Shown here piece by piece: positions 46,066-54,547 of a stretch of DNA of 64,000 nt. Source of the DNA: Verrucomicrobiales bacterium (GTDB taxonomy: Bacteria; Verrucomicrobiota; Verrucomicrobiia; Limisphaerales; J093). The DNA lies in NCBI GenBank assembly GCA_015075445.1, contig JABTUJ010000019.1:91574-155573 (forward strand), given 5' to 3'. How positions within the stretch are numbered: the stretch's first letter is position 1; each line of letters starts with the position of its first letter. The notes below the pieces were generated by a model, which was given only the letters and a program-made list of their open reading frames with translations, had not been told where the DNA came from and searched no databases. The position numbers and the translations under genes are program-made.

Positions 46066-48639
46066 CGCAAAGCGGCGGTCAACCGCTCACCATTACCCAC
46101 AAGTATTGGCCCTTGACAAATCCTCCCCCCCCGACGAGCCTCCCGGGCGTGTTGGACGCCGTGCGCATCGCAGGGCGCTGGGTCAGCGTGCACGTCTTGG
46201 CGCGCTTAAGCGCCCGTGCCCTGGGCGAGGATCCGCCTCCCCGGCAGACGCTGCTGCGGGACTTCTGCCGCGCGACCCATTGGCGCAATCGCAAGGGGCA
46301 CTGGTGTCTGGCTTCGGCCCACGTCGCTCTCCAGCGCCTGGAAGCACGGGGCCTGGTACGCCTGCCCCCGCCGGCGCCGCGGGCGGCGCGCCAGCGCCCC
46401 CGCCAGTTGGTCGATGATGGCCTGCCCCTGCCCGCCCTGCCCCCCGCGGGGGCCTCCTTGCAGGAGCTCCGGCTCCAACGCATCCGCGACCAGCACGATC
46501 CCGATCACGGGCTCTGGAACCGGTTGATCGTGCGCGAACATCCCTTGCAGGGCGCGCCCTTGGTGGGGGCACAATTGCGCTATCTGATCCGTCACCCGCA
46601 GGGGGTGGTCGGGGCTTTCGGGGTGGGACCGGCCGCCTACTATCTGGGGTGTCGGGACGCGTGGATCGGCTGGGACGACACGACCCGCCAGGCCCACCTG
46701 CCGCAGGTCCTGGGTCTGGCGCGTTTCCTCCTGCGTCCGGGCCCGCGCTGGCCCAATCTGGCCTCGCACTGCTACGGGTTGCTCGTGGCGCAGGTGGCCG
46801 CGGACTGGCAGGAGCGCTACGGGGTGCGGCCGGTGCTGCTGGAGACGTTTGTGGAGCGGAGCACCCAAACGGGCACGTCGCTCTCGGCGGCCAATTGGCA
46901 GCGGCTGGGTCAGAGCCAGGGTTACGGACGCAGCCGCCCCGCCGGGAAGGGCGCTCGCCGCAGCGCCAAGGATGTCTGGGTCTATGAGTTGGTGCCCCAG
47001 GCCCGGGCGTCTCTGCGGCGGGGGGCGACGCCGGTGGTGGTGCCGCGTTCGGTTTTCTGCGGGTGGGAAGCCGAGACCTGGACGCCGGCCGAAACCGATG
47101 GCCTGGCGCTGGGGGACCGGCGCCTGGAGCGGCGCTGGGAACAGATGCTCCGGGCGCGTTGGCACCATCCGCCACGGAGCTTCTTCGCGAGCTTCGGTTC
47201 GCGGGCGGCGGGCAAGGCGGCGTATCGCTTGGTGGAGAGTCCGCGCGCGGAGGTGACTTTCCAGAGCCTCTTGGCGCCGCATGCGCACCAGACCCAGCGG
47301 CGCATGGCGGCGGAGCGGTTGGTGGTGTTGGCGCAGGACACGACGGCGCTGAGTTACAACACGCTGCGGGCGACCCGCGGGCTGGGGGTGGTGGGGGATC
47401 GTCGCAACCCGGGTCGTGGGCTCTGGCTGCACAGCCTGCAGGCCTTTCGCGCCGATGGCATTCCCTTGGGTTGCAGTTGGGCCAAGCTCTGGGCCCGGGA
47501 GGAGGAATCGGACACCGAGCGACGCAATGAACAATCGGTGAGCGAGAAGGAGAGCGGCCGCTGGATCGAGGCCTACCAGAGCGCGGCCCGCCTGGCCGAG
47601 GCGATGCCCCAGACGCAGTTGACGGTGTGCGGGGATCGGGAGTCGGACATCTTTGAACTCTTCGACCAGAGCGAGGTGGCGCCCCGCAATCTGCGCCTGC
47701 TGGTGCGGGCCCAGCATGACCGGGTCTTGAGCAGCGGTCAGAAGTTGTGGCATCAGCTCCGGGAGCAACCGCTGGGGGGAACGCTCACCGTGCGGGTGCC
47801 GCGGCGGGGGGATCGGCCGGCGCGGATGGCGACGCTGGAGGTGAGGTGGCTGGCCCTGGAGGCGGCGTCGCCGCGGGTGGCGCTCAAGAAGAGCTGGTCG
47901 CCGATCCGGCTCTGGGCGGTGCTGGCACAGGAGGTCGATCCGCCCCAGGGCGCGGAAGCCATCGAGTGGGTGTTGGTGACGGACTGGGAAGTCGAGGGTT
48001 GGGGGATGGCGGTGCGGATGATCCGGTGGTATAGCGTGCGTTGGGGCATCGAGTGCTGGCATCAGGTCCTCAAAGGTGGTTGCGGTGTCGAGCAACGGCA
48101 GATGGAGAGCGCCCGGGCCCTGGAACGGGCGCTGGTGTTGGATATGATCGTGGCGTGGCGTGCCTTCTTGTTGTGTCGCTTGGGCAAGCACCACCCGGCT
48201 TTGCCCGCCTCGCTCTATTATGCGGCGGAGGAGCTGGCGGTCTTGGAGGTCTACCGGGAGCGGCTCCCCGCGCACGCCCAAGGGGTGGTCGCCGCGCCGG
48301 CCTCGGCGCTCGGCCCTGGGGAAGCAGAGGCGCCGGCTCCGGTCCCCGAGGGGCCGCCGGCCAAGGGGCGCGCGCGCGGGGGGCTCAGTCTCTATCAAGC
48401 CAACCTGCTGGTCGCGATGTTGGCGGGTTTCTGGACACGCAAGAGTGACGGACATCCCGGACCCAGGCGGGTGGGGGAAGGTCTGATGATCCTGGCCGAG
48501 CTGGTCAACTACCGCCGACTCACGGGACAGGTCCCCCACGGGACCCCCGCCCGTTCCAAGCGCCCCCGCGAACCCGGGTAACAATTTGCTCTGCCCCGGT
48601 ATTTGTGGGTAATGATGAGCGCTTCAGCGCCGCTTTGCG
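46066..48639 (+). mobile_element. Insertion sequence with 44-bp imperfect terminal inverted repeats
   Basis: Left end 46066-46109 and right end 48596-48639 match as inverted repeats: CGCAAAGCGGCG, CGCTCA and CATTACCCACAA are shared, with mismatches between these blocks. The inner part CATTACCCACAA (46091 and 48614) is probably the true IS end. The outer part resembles the family C host repeat. I see no direct target duplication of 8-10 bp at either boundary. One transposase gene fills the element. Confidence 0.8.
46149..48581 (+). CDS. Transposase: DruA-like (DUF4338) domain fused to Tn5/IS4-type DDE domain
   Basis: 810 residues from GTG 46149; the open frame extends upstream into host repeats, so this start is inferred from the domain start. 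Residues about 1-270 match DUF4338/DruA: PLVGAQLRYLIRHPQGVVGA, CRDAWIGWDD, LASHCYGLLVAQVAADWQER and LLETFVERSTQTGTSLSAAN W. Residues about 310-650 are an IS4-family Tn5-like transposase: LAQDTTALSY (D397), GDRESDIFELF (D496) and the Y-x2-R-x3-E-x6-K signature YSVRWGIECWHQVLK (E635). A basic C-terminal tail follows. DruA is a protein of the Druantia anti-phage system. Joining it to a transposase suggests a DNA-binding or processing role in transposition. Confidence 0.85.
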   Translation: MLDAVRIAGRWVSVHVLARLSARALGEDPPPRQTLLRDFCRATHWRNRKGHWCLASAHVALQRLEARGLVRLPPPAPRAARQRPRQLVDDGLPLPALPPAGASLQELRLQRIRDQHDPDHGLWNRLIVREHPLQGAPLVGAQLRYLIRHPQGVVGAFGVGPAAYYLGCRDAWIGWDDTTRQAHLPQVLGLARFLLRPGPRWPNLASHCYGLLVAQVAADWQERYGVRPVLLETFVERSTQTGTSLSAANWQRLGQSQGYGRSRPAGKGARRSAKDVWVYELVPQARASLRRGATPVVVPRSVFCGWEAETWTPAETDGLALGDRRLERRWEQMLRARWHHPPRSFFASFGSRAAGKAAYRLVESPRAEVTFQSLLAPHAHQTQRRMAAERLVVLAQDTTALSYNTLRATRGLGVVGDRRNPGRGLWLHSLQAFRADGIPLGCSWAKLWAREEESDTERRNEQSVSEKESGRWIEAYQSAARLAEAMPQTQLTVCGDRESDIFELFDQSEVAPRNLRLLVRAQHDRVLSSGQKLWHQLREQPLGGTLTVRVPRRGDRPARMATLEVRWLALEAASPRVALKKSWSPIRLWAVLAQEVDPPQGAEAIEWVLVTDWEVEGWGMAVRMIRWYSVRWGIECWHQVLKGGCGVEQRQMESARALERALVLDMIVAWRAFLLCRLGKHHPALPASLYYAAEELAVLEVYRERLPAHAQGVVAAPASALGPGEAEAPAPVPEGPPAKGRARGGLSLYQANLLVAMLAGFWTRKSDGHPGPRRVGEGLMILAELVNYRRLTGQVPHGTPARSKRPREPG

Positions 48640-48822
48640 TAAGGCCGGGACGCCTGCGCATCGGACCGCTGCTCACGGCCCGCCGACCATCCGCGCAGGA
48701 CGGCGGCCCCCCCCCGATAAAGCGTGTCTGCGGGGCTTCCCAACGCGTCAGCGCTTCGCTAATCTCACCGGGTCGCCGGATTCCACTGGCGACTTCGTAC
48801 AGCAACAGGAAAACGATCGTCT

Positions 48823-49293
48823 ATGAATACTGCCACCACCCCCGCCGCGTCCGGTCCCGCCTCCCTCACCGACAGTCTGAACCAGGTCCTGGCCGATTCC
48901 TATGCGTTGATGTCCCTCACCCACCTGGCGCATTGGAACGTCGAGGGTCCAGGGTTCTTCGCCCTGCACACGGCCTTCCAAACCCAATACGAAGACCTGT
49001 TCGCCGCGATTGACGAGATCGCCGAGCGCATCCGCGCGCTGAACGCCTATGCCATCGGGGGATTGTCAACGCTGGCCGCCGCCGCCCAGATGAAGGAGTT
49101 CCGGTCGCCCTTGCCACAGGACGAGTACGTCCGCATGCTGCTGGCGGCGAATGAGAAGCTGGTGAAGGATGCCTCCCAGGCGCGGGATCTCGCCGGAACC
49201 GCCAACGACCCGGAAAGCCAGGATCTCATGATCGAACGGATCACGGTGCATCAGAAGACGATCTGGATGCTGAACAGCTTCCTGCGCGGCTAG
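48823..49293 (+). CDS. Dps-like ferritin
   Basis: 156 residues. HLAHWNVEGPGFFALHTAFQ, then YEDLFAAIDEIAERIRAL, give the Dps pattern of ferroxidase residues (His, Asp and Glu on neighbouring subunits). Dps forms dodecamers that oxidise and store iron and protect DNA under oxidative stress or starvation. The N-terminal 15 residues are disordered and Ala/Pro-rich. The length fits. It starts about 180 bp after the insertion sequence, so its upstream region may have been disturbed by that insertion. Confidence 0.85.
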   Translation: MNTATTPAASGPASLTDSLNQVLADSYALMSLTHLAHWNVEGPGFFALHTAFQTQYEDLFAAIDEIAERIRALNAYAIGGLSTLAAAAQMKEFRSPLPQDEYVRMLLAANEKLVKDASQARDLAGTANDPESQDLMIERITVHQKTIWMLNSFLRG

Positions 49294-49328
49294 GTGCTTT
49301 CGCGCCAGCGGCGCGAAAGCATGATGGC

Positions 49329-51839
49329 TCAAGCCTTCGCCCGGGCGAGCCCGGCGCCCACCACCCCGGGAGGGGGCTGCATCTCGAGTTGGGCGCCGAT
49401 CTTGGGCCGCTGACCCTTGTGCCACCAGAGCACGATGGGACTGGCGATCATCAGGCTCGAGTAGGTGCCGCTGAGGATGCCGACCAGGAAGACGAAGGCG
49501 AAATCGTTGATCACGCCGCCGCCGAAGATGAACAGGGAGGCGGTCGCCATGATGACCGCGCCGCCAGTGATGATGGTGCGGCCCAGGGTCTGGTTCAACG
49601 CGATGTCGATCAACTCGCGGAACGAGCCGCGGATCCCGAGTTTCAGGTCCTCCCGGATACGGTCCATGATGACGATCTTGTCGTTCACGGAGTAGCCGAT
49701 GATAGTCAGGACCGCGGCGACCATGGTTGCGTTGAGTTGGCCGCCAGCCAGGAAGAAGATGCCGAGCGTGAGGAAGACGTCGTGGATCAACGCGATGACC
49801 GAGGCGATGGCGAAGGAGAACTCGTAGCGGAAGGCCACGTAGACGAGGATGCCGAACAGGGCCAGCAGCGAGGAGATGAGCGCGGAGCGCTGGATGTGGG
49901 CTCCCACCGTCGGCCCGACGCTGTCCACACCGACCGTGTCGAACTGTACGTTGGGGAAAGCCTGCTGCAAAACCTGCTGGGCACGGGGGCCGGCATCCAG
50001 AGGGACGACCACCTGCAGGGTCTCGTGGCCGGTGGCGCGGCTTTGCTGGTAGCCGATGGTCGAATCGCCCAGACCGCCCTGCGCCAGAGCCTGCCGCAAC
50101 TGGTCCACCCCGAGCCGCTCGGAGTACCGCATCGTGATCGCGTCGCCCCCGGCGAAGTCCACCCCCAGGACCTGCTTGCCGCGGCCGAAGATGCCGTAGC
50201 CCAAACCCACGATGATCAGGACCGCCGAGGCCCCCACACACAGGAACCGCCAGTTCATGAAGGGGATGCTCGAGAACTTGGGCAGCGAAAGCATCCGGAC
50301 CTTGCTGATCAACCCCCGGGCCAGGAGCGTATCGTACACGAGCCGCGTCACGACCAGGGCGGTGAACATGCTCACGCAGATACCGATCGAGAGGGTGACG
50401 CCGAAGCCTTTGACCGGCCCAGTGCCAAAGAAGATCAGGATGATCGACGCGATCAGCGTGGTGAGGTTGGCGTCGAAGATGGTGCCGAAGGATGTCCAGC
50501 CGTAACCATGCGATGACCCGCTGATGGACTTGCCGGCGGCGGCCTCCCGCATGCGCTCGTAAATGAGCACGTTGGCGTCCACCGCCATGCCGATGGTGAG
50601 GGCGATGCCGGCGATGCCCGGCATGGTGAGCGTGCTCTCGATGGCACACATGGCCCCCATGAGGATGACCACGTTCAAGGCCAGGGCGAGGTTGGCGACC
50701 AGCCCCGAGGTGAGGTAGAAGACCATCATGAACAAGAACGTGCCCACGGCCGCGATGATCGAGGCCGTGACGCCGCTGGCGATCGAGTCCGCGCCGAGCG
50801 ACGGGTCCACGGTGCGTTCCTCCTCGATGGTGACCGGGGTCTCGAGGGGGTTCTGCAGGGCGTTGGCCAGCTCGAAGGCCTCGCGCAGCTCGAAGTCGCC
50901 GGTGATCTCGCAACTGCCGCCGAGGATGGCGCTGTTGATGCGCGGGGCGGAGTACAACTCCCCGTCAAGCACGATCGCCAGGAGATGGCCGACGTTGTTG
51001 CGGGTGATGTTGCCGAAGATCTCGGCGCCCTCGGAGTTGAACTGAAGGCTGATCTTGGGCCGGCCGGTCATGGGGTCGGGAAAGACGCCCGCCCGCGAAA
51101 CGTACTTGCCCGTCAACCCGGCCTCGGCGGTCTTGCGAACCAGGTAGGTCGGGGCGCCTTCGGCCCGCCGCCGGCGGCTGCGCTCCTGCATCAGTTCGTA
51201 GCCGGGCTCGATGATCTCGGCCCGGACCAGCTCGTCGCTCTCCGGGTGCACCATGCGGAACTCGAGGAAGGCGACCTTCTTGATGGTCTCCTCGGCGCTT
51301 TGCTTCTGGTCCTCGGACATGCCGGGGATCTGGATGGAGATGCGGTTCTGGCCGGCGGGACGGAGGATGGGCTCGGCGACGCCGAAGGTGTCCACGCGTT
51401 TGCGGAGGACCTCGATGGCTTGGTCCACAGCGCGCTCCTTGTCGGCGATGTTCGCGAGACGGCCCGGGTCCAGGGCGACCAGAAACTCCGTGCCCCCCTG
51501 GAGATCCAGGCCCAGCTTGATGCGGCCGGCAGCCTTTTGCTGGAGGCGGTTCAGAATGGCGCGGTTGCGCTCCACGTCGTCGTCCTCGACCAGCGACGGG
51601 AAGAACCGGGCCAGGTCGTTGGTGCCGGTCGCGGCGAGCAGGTGCGCGTACGCTTGGCCGGGTTGGGCGGCCTCGAGTTCGCGGGCGCGCTTGACGAGCT
51701 CGTCAAAGCTGGGGTCACGGAACTCGACCCGCTGGTCGAAGACCTGGATGAGATCGCGGCCCTTCGGGGGGTAGAGCTCGTACAGGGCCCAGGCGACAAT
51801 GAAAACGGTGAGGAGGAACCTCCAGGAGTTGCGGCTCAT
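49329..51839 (-). CDS. secDF: SecD-SecF fusion, Sec translocon accessory protein
   Basis: 836 residues. The SecD half begins with a membrane anchor (FLLTVFIVAWALYELYPPKG) and contains GLDLQGGTEFLVALD and a periplasmic P1-like region; its membrane part has TLTMPGIAGIALTIGMAVDA NVLIYERMRE. The SecF half begins near residue 535 with FLCVGASAVLIIVGLGYGIF, then GVDFAGGDAITMRY, and ends with ILTIIGYSVNDKIVIMDRIR. SecDF uses proton flow to pull exported proteins across the inner membrane. Fusion of the two halves is usual in several phyla. It follows yajC by 25 bp and is probably co-transcribed. Confidence 0.95.
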   Translation of the reverse strand: MSRNSWRFLLTVFIVAWALYELYPPKGRDLIQVFDQRVEFRDPSFDELVKRARELEAAQPGQAYAHLLAATGTNDLARFFPSLVEDDDVERNRAILNRLQQKAAGRIKLGLDLQGGTEFLVALDPGRLANIADKERAVDQAIEVLRKRVDTFGVAEPILRPAGQNRISIQIPGMSEDQKQSAEETIKKVAFLEFRMVHPESDELVRAEIIEPGYELMQERSRRRRAEGAPTYLVRKTAEAGLTGKYVSRAGVFPDPMTGRPKISLQFNSEGAEIFGNITRNNVGHLLAIVLDGELYSAPRINSAILGGSCEITGDFELREAFELANALQNPLETPVTIEEERTVDPSLGADSIASGVTASIIAAVGTFLFMMVFYLTSGLVANLALALNVVILMGAMCAIESTLTMPGIAGIALTIGMAVDANVLIYERMREAAAGKSISGSSHGYGWTSFGTIFDANLTTLIASIILIFFGTGPVKGFGVTLSIGICVSMFTALVVTRLVYDTLLARGLISKVRMLSLPKFSSIPFMNWRFLCVGASAVLIIVGLGYGIFGRGKQVLGVDFAGGDAITMRYSERLGVDQLRQALAQGGLGDSTIGYQQSRATGHETLQVVVPLDAGPRAQQVLQQAFPNVQFDTVGVDSVGPTVGAHIQRSALISSLLALFGILVYVAFRYEFSFAIASVIALIHDVFLTLGIFFLAGGQLNATMVAAVLTIIGYSVNDKIVIMDRIREDLKLGIRGSFRELIDIALNQTLGRTIITGGAVIMATASLFIFGGGVINDFAFVFLVGILSGTYSSLMIASPIVLWWHKGQRPKIGAQLEMQPPPGVVGAGLARAKA

Positions 51840-51864
51840 GATGGGAGGGGCTGACGGGGGACGC

Positions 51865-52221
51865 TCAGGACTTGGCCTCGGACTGGGCGCGTTCGAGGAC
51901 CTCGGAGATCGAGTGCTTCAACACCTCGAGCTTGGCCTCGCCGCAGCGGACGGTGACGGTCTTTTCCTTGATCGAGACGACTTCGCCGACCAGCCCGCCG
52001 CTGGTCACGACGCGGTCCTTGACCTTCAACGCACTCACCAAGGACTGATGCTCGCGCGCCTTCTTCTGCTGCGGGCGGATGAGGAGGAAGTAGAACACGA
52101 CGAACATCAGCCCCAGCGGAACCACCATTTTCAGGAGGTCCCCGGGCTGGCCCGTCGTGCCAGGCGGCGCGTCCGCAGCGAACAACGCCACCCGCCAGAA
52201 AGTGTCGGTCAGGGCTTGCAT
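51865..52221 (-). CDS. yajC: YajC, preprotein translocase subunit
   Basis: 118 residues. One membrane segment, MVVPLGLMFVVFYFLLIRPQ QKKAREHQ, then KDRVVTSGGLVGEVVSI and VTVRCGEAKLEVLKHSIS, the usual YajC pattern. It binds SecDF in the inner membrane. It is the first gene of the yajC-secDF pair. Confidence 0.95.
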   Translation of the reverse strand: MQALTDTFWRVALFAADAPPGTTGQPGDLLKMVVPLGLMFVVFYFLLIRPQQKKAREHQSLVSALKVKDRVVTSGGLVGEVVSIKEKTVTVRCGEAKLEVLKHSISEVLERAQSEAKS

Positions 52222-52300
52222 GATGCCGGCAACGTCAAAGAGCCGCAGAATCTAGGGATCGCCGCCGCTTTGGCAAGCCCGGGGTTCGGATTCGGTGGGA

Positions 52301-52650
52301 GGGTGGGACCGTGGGACCGTGGGACCGTGGGACCGTGGGTCCATGGGGCCGGGGGGCCGGGGGGCCGGGGGGCCGGGGGGGCGGGGGGTCGTGGGGGGGT
52401 GCGGCGGCACCACTCGCGCCCTGCCGCACCATCCACCGTCGTACCGTCCACCGTCGTACCGTCCACCGTCGTACCGTCCACCGTCGTACCGTCCCACCGT
52501 CCACCGTCCCAGTCCCACCGTCCCTGCGTCCCACCGTCCCGCGATCCGTCCACCGTCCCACCGTCCCACCGTCCCACCGACGCACCGTCCCACCGTCCCA
52601 CCGACGCACCGTCCCACCGTCCCAGCGTCCCACGGTCGCACCGTCGCTTG
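52301..52650. repeat. Compound minisatellite
   Basis: Four GTGGGACC 8-mers, then a G-rich GGGGCC run to about 52400, then four 15-bp GTACCGTCCACCGTC units (52435-52495), then many 8-bp CCCACCGT units to about 52640. It fills the gap between divergent yajC and a LysR gene. No gene seen; frames through it are repeat translations. Confidence 0.95.
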
Positions 52651-52694
52651 CGCTGAAGCCGGCCCGCGCGCACACTGGGCCGCCATCGCCCAAC

Positions 52695-53573
52695 ATGCTT
52701 AATATCCACCATCTTGAACTGTTCTATTACGTGGCGCGGCACGGCGGCATCATGGAGGCCGTCCGGAACATGCCCTACGGCATCCAACAGCCGGCCATCA
52801 GCGCCCAGATCATCCGGCTCGAGGAAGACCTCGGGGTGACGCTGTTCCAGCGCCGGCCCTTCGTCCTCACCCAGGCCGGGACCGAGGTGTTCGAGTTCAT
52901 CCGGCCTTTCTTCGGCAATCTGGACCAGTTCGAGCAGCGGATCACCGGCGGGGTGGGGCAGCAGATCCGGATCGGGGCCTCGGAAGTCGTGCAACGGTAT
53001 CATCTGCCCGAGATCGTGCTGAAGCTGCGGACGCGGTTCCCCCACCTGAAGCTGCACCTGCGGGAGGGCTACCAGCCGCAGCTCGAGACGTGGCTGCTGG
53101 CGCGGGAACTCGACCTCGCGATCACGATGGTCGAAGGCAAGCCGCCGGCCGGCATCAAGCAGGAGGAGCTCATCCAACTCCCGCTGGCGTTGATGGTCCC
53201 CCAGCAACACCCGCTCGAGGACGCCGGGGAACTCTGGCGGCGGGATCGCATCGAGGAACCCCTGATTGCGCTGCCCGCCTCGGAGGGGATCTGCCGCCAT
53301 TTCCAGCGGGAACTCGGGAGGCGGGATCTCGAGTGGTTCACCAGTCTCGAAGTCAGCTCGCTCGGCCTGGTCGAGGCCTACGTCCTGAACGGGTTCGGGA
53401 TCGGGCTGGGATTGCACATCCCGAAGATGACGCCGACGCCCGCCTTGCGGCTGGTGCCCTTGACGGGGTTTCCGCCGATCAATGTCGGGGCCCTCTGGAT
53501 CGGGAAACGCACCAAGCTGATGGAGGCGTTCGTCGAGGAATGCCACGCCCGGGCTGCCTGGATGACGTCGTAG
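52695..53573 (+). CDS. LysR-family transcriptional regulator
   Basis: 292 residues from ATG 52695. The N-terminal winged helix reads LELFYYVARHGGIMEAVRNM and QQPAISAQIIRLEEDLGVTL FQR. The effector domain begins near residue 90 (QIRIGASEVVQRYHLPEIVL), with VPQQHPL and GIGLGLHIPKM. The HTH contains NMPYGIQQPAIS, slightly longer than usual. Target genes are unknown; it is divergent from yajC across the minisatellite, and a PEP-CTERM gene follows. The minisatellite probably lies in or near its promoter. Confidence 0.85.
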   Translation: MLNIHHLELFYYVARHGGIMEAVRNMPYGIQQPAISAQIIRLEEDLGVTLFQRRPFVLTQAGTEVFEFIRPFFGNLDQFEQRITGGVGQQIRIGASEVVQRYHLPEIVLKLRTRFPHLKLHLREGYQPQLETWLLARELDLAITMVEGKPPAGIKQEELIQLPLALMVPQQHPLEDAGELWRRDRIEEPLIALPASEGICRHFQRELGRRDLEWFTSLEVSSLGLVEAYVLNGFGIGLGLHIPKMTPTPALRLVPLTGFPPINVGALWIGKRTKLMEAFVEECHARAAWMTS

Positions 53574-53723
53574 CCGAGGTCCCCACCCAACCCGCCACCC
53601 GACGCCGAGGGAAGGGCCCGCCGGTTGCGCGAATCGTTACTTGACGGCACGTAGGGCATGCGCGAAGCTCCCGGCGTCAGTGACTAATAGATCCATTAAA
53701 AACAGAAAACAGAAGGCTTGAAG

Positions 53724-54224
53724 ATGCGAAAAGCAATTATCGCAATGGGGTTGGCGGGGCTGATACCGGCCGTGCAGGCGGCTGCGTTCCTCACCTTGAC
53801 GCCCGGTACCGCGGGCGTGCTCCCGCCGGTGACGGCGGCCACGACGGGCGCGGGCGCTGCGGCGTGGGCCGCAGGCGGTGCCTCGGCCGGCGTTGCCATC
53901 GCCACCGACCTGGACTCGTCCATCGGCGGGTTTGGCTACGTCGTGAATGATGCCACCGGCACCATCGCCGCCACCATCACGCCGAGTCTGGTGTTGGCGT
54001 ACAGCAGCGTCCTGCCCGTGCCCGGCACGCTGGCGGTGAACACGGTGTACTACCTGATCGCCGACACCGCGGTGCTCGGTGTGGGGGATCCGGCGCCGAT
54101 CGCGCCGTATCTGAGGACCGAGACGTTCGAGTTGTTCGAGGTCATTCCGGAGCCCGGTACCTATGCCTTGCTGGCGGGGTTGGGCCTGGTGGGCTTCGCG
54201 GGCTACCGGCGTTTCCGCCGCTAG
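53724..54224 (+). CDS. PEP-CTERM sorting-domain protein
   Basis: 166 residues. ATG 53724 has a Shine-Dalgarno AGAAGG at 53711-53716. A signal peptide (MRKAIIAMGLAGLIPAVQAA) is followed by an Ala/Gly/Thr-rich secreted domain. The C-terminus is VIPEPGTYALLAGLGLVGFA then GYRRFRR: the PEP motif, a membrane helix and an Arg tail, the sorting signal handled by exosortase. The mature protein is likely surface- or matrix-attached. A strong terminator follows. Confidence 0.9.
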   Translation: MRKAIIAMGLAGLIPAVQAAAFLTLTPGTAGVLPPVTAATTGAGAAAWAAGGASAGVAIATDLDSSIGGFGYVVNDATGTIAATITPSLVLAYSSVLPVPGTLAVNTVYYLIADTAVLGVGDPAPIAPYLRTETFELFEVIPEPGTYALLAGLGLVGFAGYRRFRR

Positions 54225-54260
54225 ACCGGGATCCGACTCGAGTCCATTCAGCGATTAGCG

Positions 54261-54292
54261 GAAGCGCAGGCGCAAGCCTGCGCTTCTTTTTT
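54261..54292 (+). terminator. Rho-independent terminator after the PEP-CTERM gene
   Basis: Stem GAAGCGCAGGC / GCCTGCGCTTC, loop GCAA, followed by six T (54287-54292). It starts 37 bp after the stop codon. Confidence 0.9.
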
Positions 54293-54547
54293 GTGGGACG
54301 GCTTGGGAGGTCCGGGGCGCAACAGGGGGCGGACGGGCGCGGTCTCGTGGCCAGCGTGCTGTCCCCGCTCGACCTGCTCAGGGGTCAGGAACCGACGCGG
54401 CTGGATGCCGCTTCTGCCTGCTTCATTCTGCCTCCTGCATTCCGGTTCACGGAGAGGGGCGTGCGGATACTTGACAGGGACGGCCAGGCACCGAGATTGC
54501 CCCCGCCGGCGATCCGGACGCCCGGGGCGCCGCACCACCTCACACGC

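Noticed and set aside
52235..52696. Reading frames rich in Gly/Arg/Trp or Pro/His through the minisatellite
   Set aside because: All are direct translations of 8- and 15-bp repeats; no start site or homology.
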